Shown: positions 17,431-26,866, numbered from the stretch's first letter. The stretch: DNA of 48,008 bases from an uncultured Bacteroidota bacterium (GCA_902775135.1 CACYKY010000025.1:1-48008), one strand, 5' to 3'. Numbers and translations are program-made. Notes: generated by a model from the letters alone, not told the origin.

Positions 17431-17540
17431 TAGGACGGAAATCGGCAAATTTCTACACTATCTGCAAAAGGAAAGGAAACGCTCACGGTAATCCGTGGGC
17501 TTTCTTGTTGCAGATATGGTTTTGCCGAACCGCCGTCCTA
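17431..17540 (+). promoter_or_regulatory. Nested palindromic leader before the helicase operon
   Basis: Four pairs of complementary arms are nested symmetrically: TAGGACGG (17431) with CCGTCCTA (17533), CGGCAA (17443) with TTGCCG (17522), TATCTGCAA (17459) with TTGCAGATA (17508), and CACGG (17484) with CCGTG (17493). The whole 110 nt can fold into one long interrupted hairpin, whose apex is followed by GGGCTTTCTT like a weak attenuator. It lies in the leader that starts at copy B, about 60 bp before the helicase ATG. It could be an RNA control element or a DNA palindrome of mobile origin. Confidence 0.7.
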
Positions 17541-17601
17541 AACAAAAAGAACACGGATTTTTTGATGCTTGGAAAGCGAGACGCACTAACCACCAAGCAT
17601 T

Positions 17602-20600
17602 ATGGCAAAAATTTATGACAATATTGAAACCAAGTTTACCGAAGGGCTGCAAGGTATCATCACCAATCTGGGTGTTCGCCGTGTGGATTTCTGTGTGGGA
17701 TACTTCAATCTGCGAGGATGGAATATAGTGATAGATCAAATTGACTCGCTTGAAGGTGATTACGTCTACGAAAATGACAAGTGTGTATTCCGTAAATGTC
17801 GCTTACTCATTGGCATGCACCGCCCAGCCGAAGAATTGGTGCGTCAACTCTACTCTCAAGCACTACCGCCTGACGCTAACTATGTGAGCCGTTGTAAACT
17901 GGAGATTGCACGCGATTTCAAGCATCAGCTTCAATTGGGTATGCCAACCAAGCAGGATGAAGTCACTCTTCGCCGTCTGTCAGCACAAATGAAGGAAGAG
18001 AAGGTGTGTGTGAAACTATACCTCAAAGAGCCTCTTCATGCCAAACTATACCTTGCTCATCGACCCGACGACAATTTCAACAAGATACAAGCCATCATGG
18101 GCAGCAGCAATCTGACCTATGCCGGATTGACCAAGCAGGGAGAACTAAATGCTGAATTTGGTGATAGCGATAGCGCCGAGAAACTATCCCGATGGTTCGA
18201 CGACCGGTGGGACGACAAGTTTTGCCTCGATATCACCAAAGAACTGATAGAGATAATCGACAACAGTTGGGCTGGCGAGAAGGATATTCTGCCCTATTAC
18301 ATCTACCTCAAAACTGCCTATCACCTGAGCGAAGAGGCTCGTTCAGGTATCAAAGAATTCACCATACCATCAGAGTTTAAAAGTTCCCTGTTCGAGTTCC
18401 AGCAGACAGCCGTAAAGATTGCCGCACGTCACCTCAACAACGAGAAACGCGGTGGTGCGATGATTGGCGATGTGGTGGGTTTAGGAAAGACCATAACTGC
18501 CTGTGCTATCGCCAAGATGTATGAGAACACCTTTGGTAGCAATACGCTGATAATATGCCCTGCAAACCTTCAGGATATGTGGGCGAAATATCGCAAAGAA
18601 TACGACTTGAAGGCCGACATTATGTCGATGGCAAAACCCATCGACGTTGACAATGCCCGCTACTACCGCCTGATTATCGTCGACGAAAGCCACAACCTGC
18701 GCAACAGCCAGGGGGCTCGTTATCGCAATATCAAAGACCTTATCAGCAAGCAGGATTGCAAGGTACTCCTGCTCACCGCAACTCCCTACAACAAGGACTA
18801 CCGCGACTTGAGCAGTCAGCTGCGGCTTTTTATAGAAGACGACGCAGATCTTGGAATTCGCCCCGAAGCATATATCCGACAATTGGGTGGTGAACGTAAA
18901 TTTGCCGAGAAACACGAGGATTTTATCCGTAGCATCAAGGCTTTTGAACGCAGCGAGTGCCAGGAAGACTGGCAGGAACTGATGAAACTCTTCTTAGTAC
19001 GACGCACACGCACTTTCATCAAAGAGAATTATGCGAAACTTGACCCTGCAAATGGACGTCGCTACCTGGAGTTCAAAGATGGTCACAAGTCCTATTTCCC
19101 GGAGCGAATACCAAAGGCCATCAAGTTCAAAACAATAGAAGGTGACCAATACAGCCGACTCTACTCTGATGAGATGCTCGAGCTGATGGGCGACCTGAAA
19201 CTCCCGCGTTACGGCCTGATTCACTATCTCGATGAGAAGAAGACAACTGAGGCCACTCGTTTTGAACAAACGCTGATAGAGAATCTCTCCCGTGCCGGCG
19301 AGCGTATGATGGGTTTTTGCCGCAGCACATTCTTCAAACGCATAGACAGCAGCGGCTACTCATTTCTTCTTACGCTATTCCGTCATATCCTTCGCAATGC
19401 GGTGTTCATCTATGCCATCGACAATAAACTCAAGCTGCCGGTAGGCGATGAGAACACCTTCCCCGAGAACTTCATCGACGATGCCGACATCAACGACCTG
19501 TTGACTATGGGTGAGGAGACAGACGATATGCAGATGCAGGTGCCTACTGATATGGACAGCTATATGCGCCTGGCGGTAATGTACTATGAGGGTTTGGCCA
19601 ATAAGAACAACGTGCAGTGGATTGACTCAAAATACTTCAAGCGCACCTTGAAGCAGCAGCTCAAAAAAGACTGTGAGCATCTAATAGGAATGATAAACCT
19701 CTGCGGCGAATGGGATCCCTCGACCGACCAAAAGTTGAACGAATTGGAGACCTTGCTGAATACCACCCATCGTGACGAAAAAGTGATAGTATTCACCCAG
19801 TATTCCGACACCGCCAACTATATCCACCATCAGCTCCGGCTGCGGGGAATGAAGCATATCGACAAAGCCACAGGTGGCACAAAGAATCAAACGGCTATAG
19901 TGGACCGTTTCTCACCTGTCAGCAACAAGGCCGACATCTCTTCCGATGACGAACTGCGTGTGCTGATTGCTACCGATGTGCTCAGCGAAGGTCAAAATCT
20001 GCAAGATGCTCATGTCATCGTGAACTATGACCTCCCTTGGGCCATCATCCGCCTCATCCAGCGTGCTGGCCGTGTGGATCGTATCGACCAAAGTTCCGAG
20101 CAGATATTCTGTTATTCCTTCTTCCCTGCCGACAAGGTGGAGGAAATCATTCGTCTGCGCACCCGACTCAACGCCCGTATCAACCAGAATGCCGACATTG
20201 TGGGCAGCGATGAGGTTTTCTTCGAGGGCAACGAGCAGAACCTCCGCGATATGTACAACGAGAAAAGCGGAAGCCTGGATGATGACGAGGATGATGCAGA
20301 TGTCGACCTCGGTTCGCAGGCTTACCAGATATGGAAAAACGCCACCGATGCCAATCCGGAATTGAGAGCCATCATCCCTGCTTTGAGTAATATTGTCTAT
20401 TCCACCAAGAAGGTCTCAGGACCAGTGGAAGACGGCGTGATTACCTACGCCCGCACCTACAACGACTTCGATGTGCTCACCTGGCTCAATTCCAAAGGCG
20501 AGATTGTCAGCCAATCGCAGCGACGCATCCTGCAGGCAATGGCTTGCACTATCAACGAACCGGCTTTACCCGCTCAGGACAACCACCTCGAATTGGTGAA

Positions 20601-20964
20601 CAAAGCTATCGCTGGCATCAAAAACGAAAATACCAACGTGGGGGGCATTCTGGGGAGTCGTTTCAGCACCAAACGTAAAATCTACGACCTGCTGAACCAC
20701 TACTATGAACAACCTCTTTCCATTTTCAACACTCAGGACAAAAAGGACATCCTCAAGTTTGCTATCGACCAAATTTACAACTACCCGCTGATGGAGGGTT
20801 CCAAATTCATCCTCGGTCGCATGATGCGCACAGCCACCTCGCACGACGATATCGTAGACACCGTCATCGAGATGTATGAAAAAGGAAACCTTTGTAGAGT
20901 CGACGAAGACCGCACCAAACATAAAGACCCCACCATCATTTGTTCAATGGGATTAAAAGCATAA
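17602..20964 (+). CDS. PLD-SNF2 helicase/nuclease of a defence-type operon
   Basis: 1120 residues. The N-terminal phospholipase D-like domain contains an HKD-type motif, HAKLYL (about residue 144) followed by GSSNLT (about 167), a fold used by several restriction nucleases. An SNF2-type helicase follows: motif I GDVVGLGKT (about 289), motif II DESH (about 360), motif III LLTATPYN, then the second RecA domain with FTQYSDTANY, ATDVLSEGQNLQ and motif VI QRAGRVDRID (about 820). The C-terminal 250 residues are unrecognised. Only 3 bp separate it from the methyltransferase gene. The pair recalls drmD/drmMI of class 1 DISARM and other helicase-methylase modules, but the rest of DISARM is missing. 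Confidence 0.88.
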   Translation: MAKIYDNIETKFTEGLQGIITNLGVRRVDFCVGYFNLRGWNIVIDQIDSLEGDYVYENDKCVFRKCRLLIGMHRPAEELVRQLYSQALPPDANYVSRCKLEIARDFKHQLQLGMPTKQDEVTLRRLSAQMKEEKVCVKLYLKEPLHAKLYLAHRPDDNFNKIQAIMGSSNLTYAGLTKQGELNAEFGDSDSAEKLSRWFDDRWDDKFCLDITKELIEIIDNSWAGEKDILPYYIYLKTAYHLSEEARSGIKEFTIPSEFKSSLFEFQQTAVKIAARHLNNEKRGGAMIGDVVGLGKTITACAIAKMYENTFGSNTLIICPANLQDMWAKYRKEYDLKADIMSMAKPIDVDNARYYRLIIVDESHNLRNSQGARYRNIKDLISKQDCKVLLLTATPYNKDYRDLSSQLRLFIEDDADLGIRPEAYIRQLGGERKFAEKHEDFIRSIKAFERSECQEDWQELMKLFLVRRTRTFIKENYAKLDPANGRRYLEFKDGHKSYFPERIPKAIKFKTIEGDQYSRLYSDEMLELMGDLKLPRYGLIHYLDEKKTTEATRFEQTLIENLSRAGERMMGFCRSTFFKRIDSSGYSFLLTLFRHILRNAVFIYAIDNKLKLPVGDENTFPENFIDDADINDLLTMGEETDDMQMQVPTDMDSYMRLAVMYYEGLANKNNVQWIDSKYFKRTLKQQLKKDCEHLIGMINLCGEWDPSTDQKLNELETLLNTTHRDEKVIVFTQYSDTANYIHHQLRLRGMKHIDKATGGTKNQTAIVDRFSPVSNKADISSDDELRVLIATDVLSEGQNLQDAHVIVNYDLPWAIIRLIQRAGRVDRIDQSSEQIFCYSFFPADKVEEIIRLRTRLNARINQNADIVGSDEVFFEGNEQNLRDMYNEKSGSLDDDEDDADVDLGSQAYQIWKNATDANPELRAIIPALSNIVYSTKKVSGPVEDGVITYARTYNDFDVLTWLNSKGEIVSQSQRRILQAMACTINEPALPAQDNHLELVNKAIAGIKNENTNVGGILGSRFSTKRKIYDLLNHYYEQPLSIFNTQDKKDILKFAIDQIYNYPLMEGSKFILGRMMRTATSHDDIVDTVIEMYEKGNLCRVDEDRTKHKDPTIICSMGLKA

Positions 20965-20967
20965 GCT

Positions 20968-23900
20968 ATGAATCGCAGAACCTTCAACCAGTATATCATC
21001 GAGGCCGATTTCCGCAGCCTCTTTGTCAGCGAAATGGGATGGAACAATCCTACGGGAGCCACCTCGCTGCCGGAATATTCTATTGACGAGCATACACTTA
21101 AAATCACACAGATTGCTGAACGAAACGGATTCCAGATTCTGTATTGCGAGGTGGAACACATCCCCACTTCGTCGTTCTGCAAGAAACTTGATACTCGTCT
21201 GCGCCGTCAGGCCAACGACTACATTCTCATCTTTTCAACACCCAAGACTCTGCATCACCTATGGGTGGTGCCGGTGAGGAAGGTGGAGAAGCGCGACCTT
21301 GTGATGGTGGATTACGATTCGGTGGAGCGTGCCGAATTCCTCTTTCAGAAAATAGAAGGTTTGTCGTTCGACCTCGACGAGAAGACTACCATTTCGGATG
21401 TCATTGGCCGTGTGCAGGAGGCTTTCATCATCAATTCAGAAAAGATTACCAAGGACTTCTATGCCGGATTCAAGAAGGAGCATACCAACTTTGCCAAATT
21501 TATCACCGGCATCGACGACCAAGTGCCCGAAAAAGACAACCGAAACAAGCAATGGTACACCTCGGTGATGCTCAACCGGTTGATGTTCTGCTATTTTATC
21601 CAAAAGAAAGGTTTCCTTGATGGCGATGTGGATTACTTGAAGCACAAGCTGGAGTGGACACAGCGAGAAAGGGGCGAAGACCGATTCTTCCATTCTTTCT
21701 ACAAGGGATTCCTTGTTACCCTTTTTCACGGCGGATTGAACGCCCCGAAGCACGACGACAAGTTCGAGGACATCTATGGCCGCATACCCTATCTCAATGG
21801 CGGAATGTTCGACGAGCATCAGATTGAGCACGACTATGCCAACCTCGACATCGCCGACGAGGCTTTTGAGAGCCTTTTTGGTTTCTTCGACAAATGGAAT
21901 TGGCATCTCGACGACCGCATCACAGCATCAGGGAAAGATATCAATCCCGATGTGCTGGGTTATATCTTCGAGCAGTATATCAACGATCGTGCCCAGATGG
22001 GTGCCTACTACACCAAGGAGGATATCACCGAATACATAGGCCGCAACACCATTGTGCCCTATCTGGTTGAGCAAACCTTAAAAAGCGAGAAGCCAACCTC
22101 AGTTAAGGATTTCTGGCAATTCCTCCAACAAAGTGGCGACACTTATATTTTCGATGCCGTGAAGAAAGGTGTGGAGCTGCCGCTACCTGATTATATCGAG
22201 CAGGGAGTAGACACCACCAAGCCTAACCTGCTGGAGCGTCGTTCGCGTTGGAACGAGCGCACCCTGGAGGAGTATGCCTTGCCCACCGAGATATGGCGTG
22301 AGACGGTGGAGCGCCGCCAACGATATGCCGACGTCAAGGGGAAGATAGATGGGGGTGAGGTTGATTCCATCAACGACTTCATCACCTACAATCTCGACAT
22401 TCGCCAATTTGTCTACGACTATCTGTTGCATACCGACGACCACCTGTTCGTGAAGCATTTCTACGCCTCTTTGCAGAAGGTCACCATCCTCGACCCTACC
22501 TGCGGCAGCGGAGCATTCCTCTTCGCCGCGCTCAACATCTTGGAACCGCTCTACGAGGTTTGCATCAGCCGCATGCAGGAATACTCTGAAAAGAACAACA
22601 AACTTTTCAAAGAAGAACTGGCCGAGATAGAACACCGTTACCGTAGCAATATCCAATACTTCATCTATAAGAGCATCATCCTGCGCAACCTCTATGGGGT
22701 GGACATTATGGTGGAAGCTACAGAGATTGCCAAACTACGACTCTTCTTGAAGATGGTGGCTGTGGTGGATGTTAACCCGCGAGACCCCAACCTTGGACTT
22801 GACCCACTGCCCGATATCGACTTCAACATCCGTTGCGGCAACACGTTGGTGGGATATGCAACGGAGAAAGAATTGGAGCGCGACCTAACATATGGTGATA
22901 TGTTTGCTGCTATCAAGTTCCGAGACAGGGTTCACAACGAGATGGACATTGTGGCAAAAACATTCCAACGGTTCAAGGAGATTCAGTTGACACAGGATGA
23001 TGACCTTGCCTCATTCAAAGAGGCCAAAAAAGAACTGAAAGAGCGGCTTAATGATCTCAATGAAACGTTGAATGAGAAGCTCTACCAATCTACCACATCT
23101 GTTTCAAAAGGGATTGGAAAAGATGGAAAAGAGAAGCAATTTGGCCTGTATTATAATGAATGGCAGGAATCGCACCAGCCGTTCCATTGGCTTGCAGAAT
23201 ACTATGAAATCATCCACGATAATGGCGGTTTTGATGTAATAGTAGGTAATCCGCCGTATGTGGAGTATAACGAAAAAAATATTCATTACCTGTTGTCAGG
23301 ATATCAAACTATCGAATGTGGCAATTTATATGCTTATGTTCTGGAAAGGGAAACGATGATTGTAAACAAACACTCCAAAATAAGCAATATTGTTCCTGTT
23401 TCTATCATGGCAACTCCAGGTTATGTATCAATAAGGAAGTTGCTTTGCTCTATTGGTTCAACTTATTTTTCTTCATATAACATACATCCCTGTTGCTTAT
23501 TTGAGGGTGCACATCCACGTCTTGCTATAGTATTAAATAGTATAGACAATGAAAGAGATGTATATGTTACTAGATATCAAAAATGGACAGCTTTTGAGAG
23601 AAAGAACTTATTTAATAATTGTGGCTATGAAAAATTATCAAAGGAAATAATTAATAATTCTATAAGTAGAGCTTTCCCTAAAGTATCAAATCAATTACAA
23701 TGCAATATTTTGTCTGCGATGTCCAAACAAAAGACGATTATTGGACAATATTTAGCAGGTAGAGGAAATGGTGCTACTTTTTATTATCGACGTGCATTTG
23801 GAGCCTTTATGTTATTTTACGATCAGGTCCCGAAAATGTTTGATGAAAATGATAATCCTATGGTTCCAACAGAATTGAAAGAACTTAGGTTTGAAAACAA

Positions 23901-24288
23901 AGATAAGGGTCTGATAATGTCAATTTATTATTCTTCACTATTCTATTGGTTTACATATGTGTTTAGCGATTGTAGAAACATTAACAAACCGGAGGTTGAA
24001 GAGTTCTTGATTAATCTTAAAGAGTGTAATAAAAGTGTGGGGGAACAACTGGCAATGTATTCTTCTTTGTTGTCAAATGATTTGCAAAAAAACTCCAAGT
24101 TTTTGGAATATAATTATTCAACTGGTCGCAGAAGATATCAAGCATTCTATCCTAGACTTTCCAAACCCATCATCGACGAGATAGACAAGGTCCTTGCGAA
24201 GCATTATGGATTCACAGAGGAGGAACTGGACTTTATCATCAATTACGACATCAAATACCGTATGGGAGACGAGTTGAACGAAGAATGA
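20968..24288 (+). CDS. Eco57I/PglX-like adenine-specific DNA methyltransferase
   Basis: 1106 residues. The N-terminal 450 residues are the helical region common to large type IIG/PglX-like methylases (including AYYTKEDITEYI). Motif I DPTCGSGAF starts about residue 509 and motif IV VIVGNPPYVEY about 757-767, giving an N6-adenine methyltransferase. The later region should hold target recognition. I see no clear PD-(D/E)XK nuclease at the N-terminus, so cleavage probably comes from the partner helicase/PLD protein. The DNA from about 23240 to 24150 is far more AT-rich than the rest of the gene, as expected if the recognition domain was exchanged. Second gene of the operon. Confidence 0.9.
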   Translation: MNRRTFNQYIIEADFRSLFVSEMGWNNPTGATSLPEYSIDEHTLKITQIAERNGFQILYCEVEHIPTSSFCKKLDTRLRRQANDYILIFSTPKTLHHLWVVPVRKVEKRDLVMVDYDSVERAEFLFQKIEGLSFDLDEKTTISDVIGRVQEAFIINSEKITKDFYAGFKKEHTNFAKFITGIDDQVPEKDNRNKQWYTSVMLNRLMFCYFIQKKGFLDGDVDYLKHKLEWTQRERGEDRFFHSFYKGFLVTLFHGGLNAPKHDDKFEDIYGRIPYLNGGMFDEHQIEHDYANLDIADEAFESLFGFFDKWNWHLDDRITASGKDINPDVLGYIFEQYINDRAQMGAYYTKEDITEYIGRNTIVPYLVEQTLKSEKPTSVKDFWQFLQQSGDTYIFDAVKKGVELPLPDYIEQGVDTTKPNLLERRSRWNERTLEEYALPTEIWRETVERRQRYADVKGKIDGGEVDSINDFITYNLDIRQFVYDYLLHTDDHLFVKHFYASLQKVTILDPTCGSGAFLFAALNILEPLYEVCISRMQEYSEKNNKLFKEELAEIEHRYRSNIQYFIYKSIILRNLYGVDIMVEATEIAKLRLFLKMVAVVDVNPRDPNLGLDPLPDIDFNIRCGNTLVGYATEKELERDLTYGDMFAAIKFRDRVHNEMDIVAKTFQRFKEIQLTQDDDLASFKEAKKELKERLNDLNETLNEKLYQSTTSVSKGIGKDGKEKQFGLYYNEWQESHQPFHWLAEYYEIIHDNGGFDVIVGNPPYVEYNEKNIHYLLSGYQTIECGNLYAYVLERETMIVNKHSKISNIVPVSIMATPGYVSIRKLLCSIGSTYFSSYNIHPCCLFEGAHPRLAIVLNSIDNERDVYVTRYQKWTAFERKNLFNNCGYEKLSKEIINNSISRAFPKVSNQLQCNILSAMSKQKTIIGQYLAGRGNGATFYYRRAFGAFMLFYDQVPKMFDENDNPMVPTELKELRFENKDKGLIMSIYYSSLFYWFTYVFSDCRNINKPEVEEFLINLKECNKSVGEQLAMYSSLLSNDLQKNSKFLEYNYSTGRRRYQAFYPRLSKPIIDEIDKVLAKHYGFTEEELDFIINYDIKYRMGDELNEE

Positions 24289-24325
24289 GGCAATAATTTG
24301 GGCAATTGTTCGTTATAAACACAGT

Positions 24326-25384
24326 ATGAATGATGAATTGATAGCAAAGCCTCAATCCGAGGAAACTCTCTATGGCGACGTGTGCCAAATAATTGATGGC
24401 GCAAGGTCGCGCATTGCTACCTACCTGAACACGGAGGTGTGCATGACAAACTGGTATGTCGGCAAACGCATCAAGGAAGATGTACTCTTCAACCAACGTG
24501 CCGAATATGGCAAACAAGTACTCAAAAACTTGTCGGCTCGGCTCATTGACCGCTATGGGAGCGGATGGAGTGTATATAAACTACAACATTGTGTACGCGC
24601 TGCGTACACTTTTTCGGAGGAGGAGATTGTGTACGCAACGCGTACACAATTGAATTGGACTCATCTGCGATCCCTAATGGGAATTAAAGACCCTCTTGAA
24701 CGACAGTTTTATGCACAGATGTGCGGCATGGAACATTGGGACACCCGAACCCTCGACGAGAAGATTGACCAGCAGCTATATCAGCGTTCCGCCATCAGCC
24801 GTCGCCCGGAAGAAATTATCCAAAAAGAGTTGGAAACCTCAAAACAAACCAATCAACTCCTGCCCGATATGGTGTTTCGGAGCAGTTACTTTCTCGACAT
24901 CCTCGGGCTTCCCGATATCTATACCGAGAAAGACCTTGAGAATGCCATCATCACGCAGATGGAGAGCTTCATCTGCGAACTTGGTTCCGACTTCTCCTTT
25001 GTTGCCCGGCAGAAAAGGATAACCGTCGACAGCACCGACTACTATATCGACCTGCTCTTCTTCCACCGCGAATTGCGCCGGTTGGTGGCTATAGATCTCA
25101 AATTGGGTAAATTCAAACCGGAACACGAAGGGCAGATGTTGCTCTATTTGCGCTACTTGAACCAGAACGAACGCAAGTCGTGGGAGGAATCGCCCATAGG
25201 GCTGATTCTCTGTTCCGAGGGTAATACGGAGCATATCGAATACCTGATGCTTGACGAGAACAGCCCCATAAAAGTGGCACAATACTATACGCAACTACCA
25301 GACAAGAAACTGCTTGCCGAGAAGCTGAAAAAAGCTATCGCCATCGCCAAAGAGCATTATCAGCAACGTGATGCAGAAAAATGA
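24326..25384 (+). CDS. DUF1016 (YhcG-like) PD-(D/E)XK nuclease
   Basis: 352 residues, full length for the family. The N-terminal helical DUF1016 domain (about 15-135, CMTNWYVGKRI, GWSVYKLQ) is followed by the linker LNWTHLRSLM and the C-terminal nuclease domain. The latter shows the PD-(D/E)XK pattern as DYYIDLLFFHRELRRLVAID followed by LKLG (Asp near 240, Asp-x-Lys near 256-258). Family members are frequent in restriction and defence islands; the usual guess is a nuclease or Holliday-junction-like enzyme. It starts 37 bp after the methylase and overlaps the DprA-like gene by 4 bp. Two palindromes lie in its linker. Confidence 0.88.
   Translation: MNDELIAKPQSEETLYGDVCQIIDGARSRIATYLNTEVCMTNWYVGKRIKEDVLFNQRAEYGKQVLKNLSARLIDRYGSGWSVYKLQHCVRAAYTFSEEEIVYATRTQLNWTHLRSLMGIKDPLERQFYAQMCGMEHWDTRTLDEKIDQQLYQRSAISRRPEEIIQKELETSKQTNQLLPDMVFRSSYFLDILGLPDIYTEKDLENAIITQMESFICELGSDFSFVARQKRITVDSTDYYIDLLFFHRELRRLVAIDLKLGKFKPEHEGQMLLYLRYLNQNERKSWEESPIGLILCSEGNTEHIEYLMLDENSPIKVAQYYTQLPDKKLLAEKLKKAIAIAKEHYQQRDAEK
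24588..24609. repeat. Palindrome 1 in the full-length DUF1016 gene
   Basis: GTGTACGC (24591-24598) and GCGTACAC (24602-24609) are perfect 8-bp arms around GCT. The left side, ATTGTGTACGC, is identical to the left arm of the next palindrome. Confidence 0.9.
24626..24650. repeat. Palindrome 2 in the full-length DUF1016 gene
   Basis: Perfect 11-bp arms ATTGTGTACGC and GCGTACACAAT surround AAC. It is read in a different frame from palindrome 1 (IVYATRTQ versus HCVRAAY), so the similarity is at DNA level and not a protein repeat. Confidence 0.95.
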
Positions 25385-25812
25385 ATCGTCCTTCATCTAT
25401 AGAATACCTTGGAAACCAAGATTTGCTTAATTGCCGTAAGTGGGGATTCATAGCTTCGCGGACGATTCCTTCGGACGAGGTGATTCGCTGTTACGACTGG
25501 GCATCCGGGCGTGCTGCTACGGACGATTGCGTGGTTAGCGGATTCAGCTCGAGGATGGAGCGAGATGTGCTGCACTTCCTTCTACAGGGCAAGGGAAAGG
25601 TCATCATCGTTCTCGCCAGACGAATGTACAAGTTGATTCCCGAGGAATGGCAGCAACCATTGTCCGAAGGCCGTATGCTCATCATCTCTACCACCACAGC
25701 CACACGCCAGTCGCGCCAAACGGCATTGGCTCGCAATCGCTATGTGGAGGAACTTAGCGATACAATGTACATCATATCAAAGAATAAACAAATAAAAAAC
25801 ATAGAACCATGA
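25381..25812 (+). CDS. Short DprA/Smf-like SLOG-domain protein
   Basis: 143 residues. It resembles the Rossmann-like SLOG core of DprA: YLGNQDLLN..KWGFIASR at the N-terminus (where DprA has a VGSR motif), CVVSGFSSRMERDVLHFLL (where DprA has SGxAxGID..AH..AL), and VIIVLARRM. It is much shorter than housekeeping DprA and lacks its extra domains. SLOG proteins bind nucleotides or single-stranded DNA, and stand-alone versions occur in defence operons. It overlaps both neighbours by 4 bp (ATGA), so it is a fixed member of this operon. Assignment rests on motif spacing only. Confidence 0.65.
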   Translation: MNRPSSIEYLGNQDLLNCRKWGFIASRTIPSDEVIRCYDWASGRAATDDCVVSGFSSRMERDVLHFLLQGKGKVIIVLARRMYKLIPEEWQQPLSEGRMLIISTTTATRQSRQTALARNRYVEELSDTMYIISKNKQIKNIEP

Positions 25813-26837
25813 GCAAACTTGATCATCTTTATGAAGGAAAGGAAAACCTGGAACGTGCCGGATACGAGATTCCTGATAATATTCTGCACGATCTGGACGA
25901 GTTGGAAACGGAGTTGATAAAGGACGAAGTTTTGCCGGCCATCAGCAAAGATATTGAACCAAGACTCTCGAAAATACGTCGCGATGTGGTATTGGTGGTG
26001 GAATATCATCCGGGGGAACCTGTGAGTGTGGCTATGACACGCAAAGTGAAAATCAGCGAAATCAGCGGCGCCATCACCCTCACCCCCAAAAATGGCACTC
26101 CCGTTACCAGTGATGAGAAGCCCGAAGAAACACCTGAACATGAGCCGACAAAGCATGTGGAGAACTTCACAAAGGGACTGCGTGTCACGTTTCCCGATGG
26201 CACGGTGATATGCAAAAAAACAGCCATCGATACCATGATTGCCGTCCTGCAAAAAGTTGGTTTGGAGCGCATCCCGCAGGTGGGTATCACACGCAATGGA
26301 TATAATCTGGTGGGAAAAGTGAAACGTCCAACGGCCCCAGGCAGAATATGGCAGCACGAGTGCGACGGGTGGTACATCTACTCCAATATGAGTAACGATA
26401 CAAAAGCCGCCGATCTGCAGATAGTTTCCGACTACTACAATCTTTCGCTTAAAATTGAGAAAGGAAAGCCCGACACTCCGCCAGAAGAGCTGCATATTCC
26501 ACGAAAACGAGGACGCAAACCTCGTCAGACAAACTTTGGCAACAACACCGAACTGATTGAACGATTCCAAAAGTATGTGGAGCTACATAACGATTATAGA
26601 ACAGCCAAAAGCTACACCAACATCCTGAACACCGGGGTGAGGGAATGGATAAACCGAGTAGTGGACGAAAATGCCGACAGCGTCTTTGGATACAAAGATA
26701 TAGAAGACCTAAAGACATGCATCGACTTGTTGATGGACGACAAGGCCTTTGTAGAGGAGAACAACAGGAAACATCATCCTTATACCGCTGCTTTGAAAAA
26801 ATACCTGAAGTTCAGAATGGAAGAAAACAAAGATTAA
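25809..26837 (+). CDS. Unrecognised protein with AT-hook, defence operon
   Basis: 342 residues, not recognised as a whole. Residues 1-85 are an acidic helical region followed by beta-like segments (VVLVVEYHPGEPVSV). Residues 87-118 are a Pro/Glu-rich linker. Residues 122-215 look like a small compact domain (GLRVTFPDGTVI, GWYIYSNMSNDTKAADLQIV) reminiscent of domains found at the ends of restriction-related proteins. Residues 231-240 read PRKRGRKPRQ, a good AT-hook for the DNA minor groove. The last 100 residues are helical. A DNA-binding accessory or specificity factor is a reasonable inference. It overlaps the DprA-like gene by 4 bp. Confidence 0.7.
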   Translation: MSKLDHLYEGKENLERAGYEIPDNILHDLDELETELIKDEVLPAISKDIEPRLSKIRRDVVLVVEYHPGEPVSVAMTRKVKISEISGAITLTPKNGTPVTSDEKPEETPEHEPTKHVENFTKGLRVTFPDGTVICKKTAIDTMIAVLQKVGLERIPQVGITRNGYNLVGKVKRPTAPGRIWQHECDGWYIYSNMSNDTKAADLQIVSDYYNLSLKIEKGKPDTPPEELHIPRKRGRKPRQTNFGNNTELIERFQKYVELHNDYRTAKSYTNILNTGVREWINRVVDENADSVFGYKDIEDLKTCIDLLMDDKAFVEENNRKHHPYTAALKKYLKFRMEENKD

Positions 26838-26866
26838 CCAACTACTTGAGGCAAAACAACCTTTTT

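Noticed and set aside
17431..17540. Invertible promoter between inverted repeats
   Set aside because: The arms are short and nested all through the segment. There is no TAnnTTTG box between them and no recombinase gene nearby.
17602..24288. DISARM or BREX
   Set aside because: The helicase and methylase resemble parts of these systems, but DUF1998 (drmB), drmA, PglZ, BrxC, BrxL and BrxA/B are all absent from the window. The full neighbourhood does not fit.
26645..26866. N-terminal extension of the last defence-operon gene
   Set aside because: It overlaps the preceding gene out of frame and has an Arg/Gln/Cys-rich composition typical of a shadow frame.
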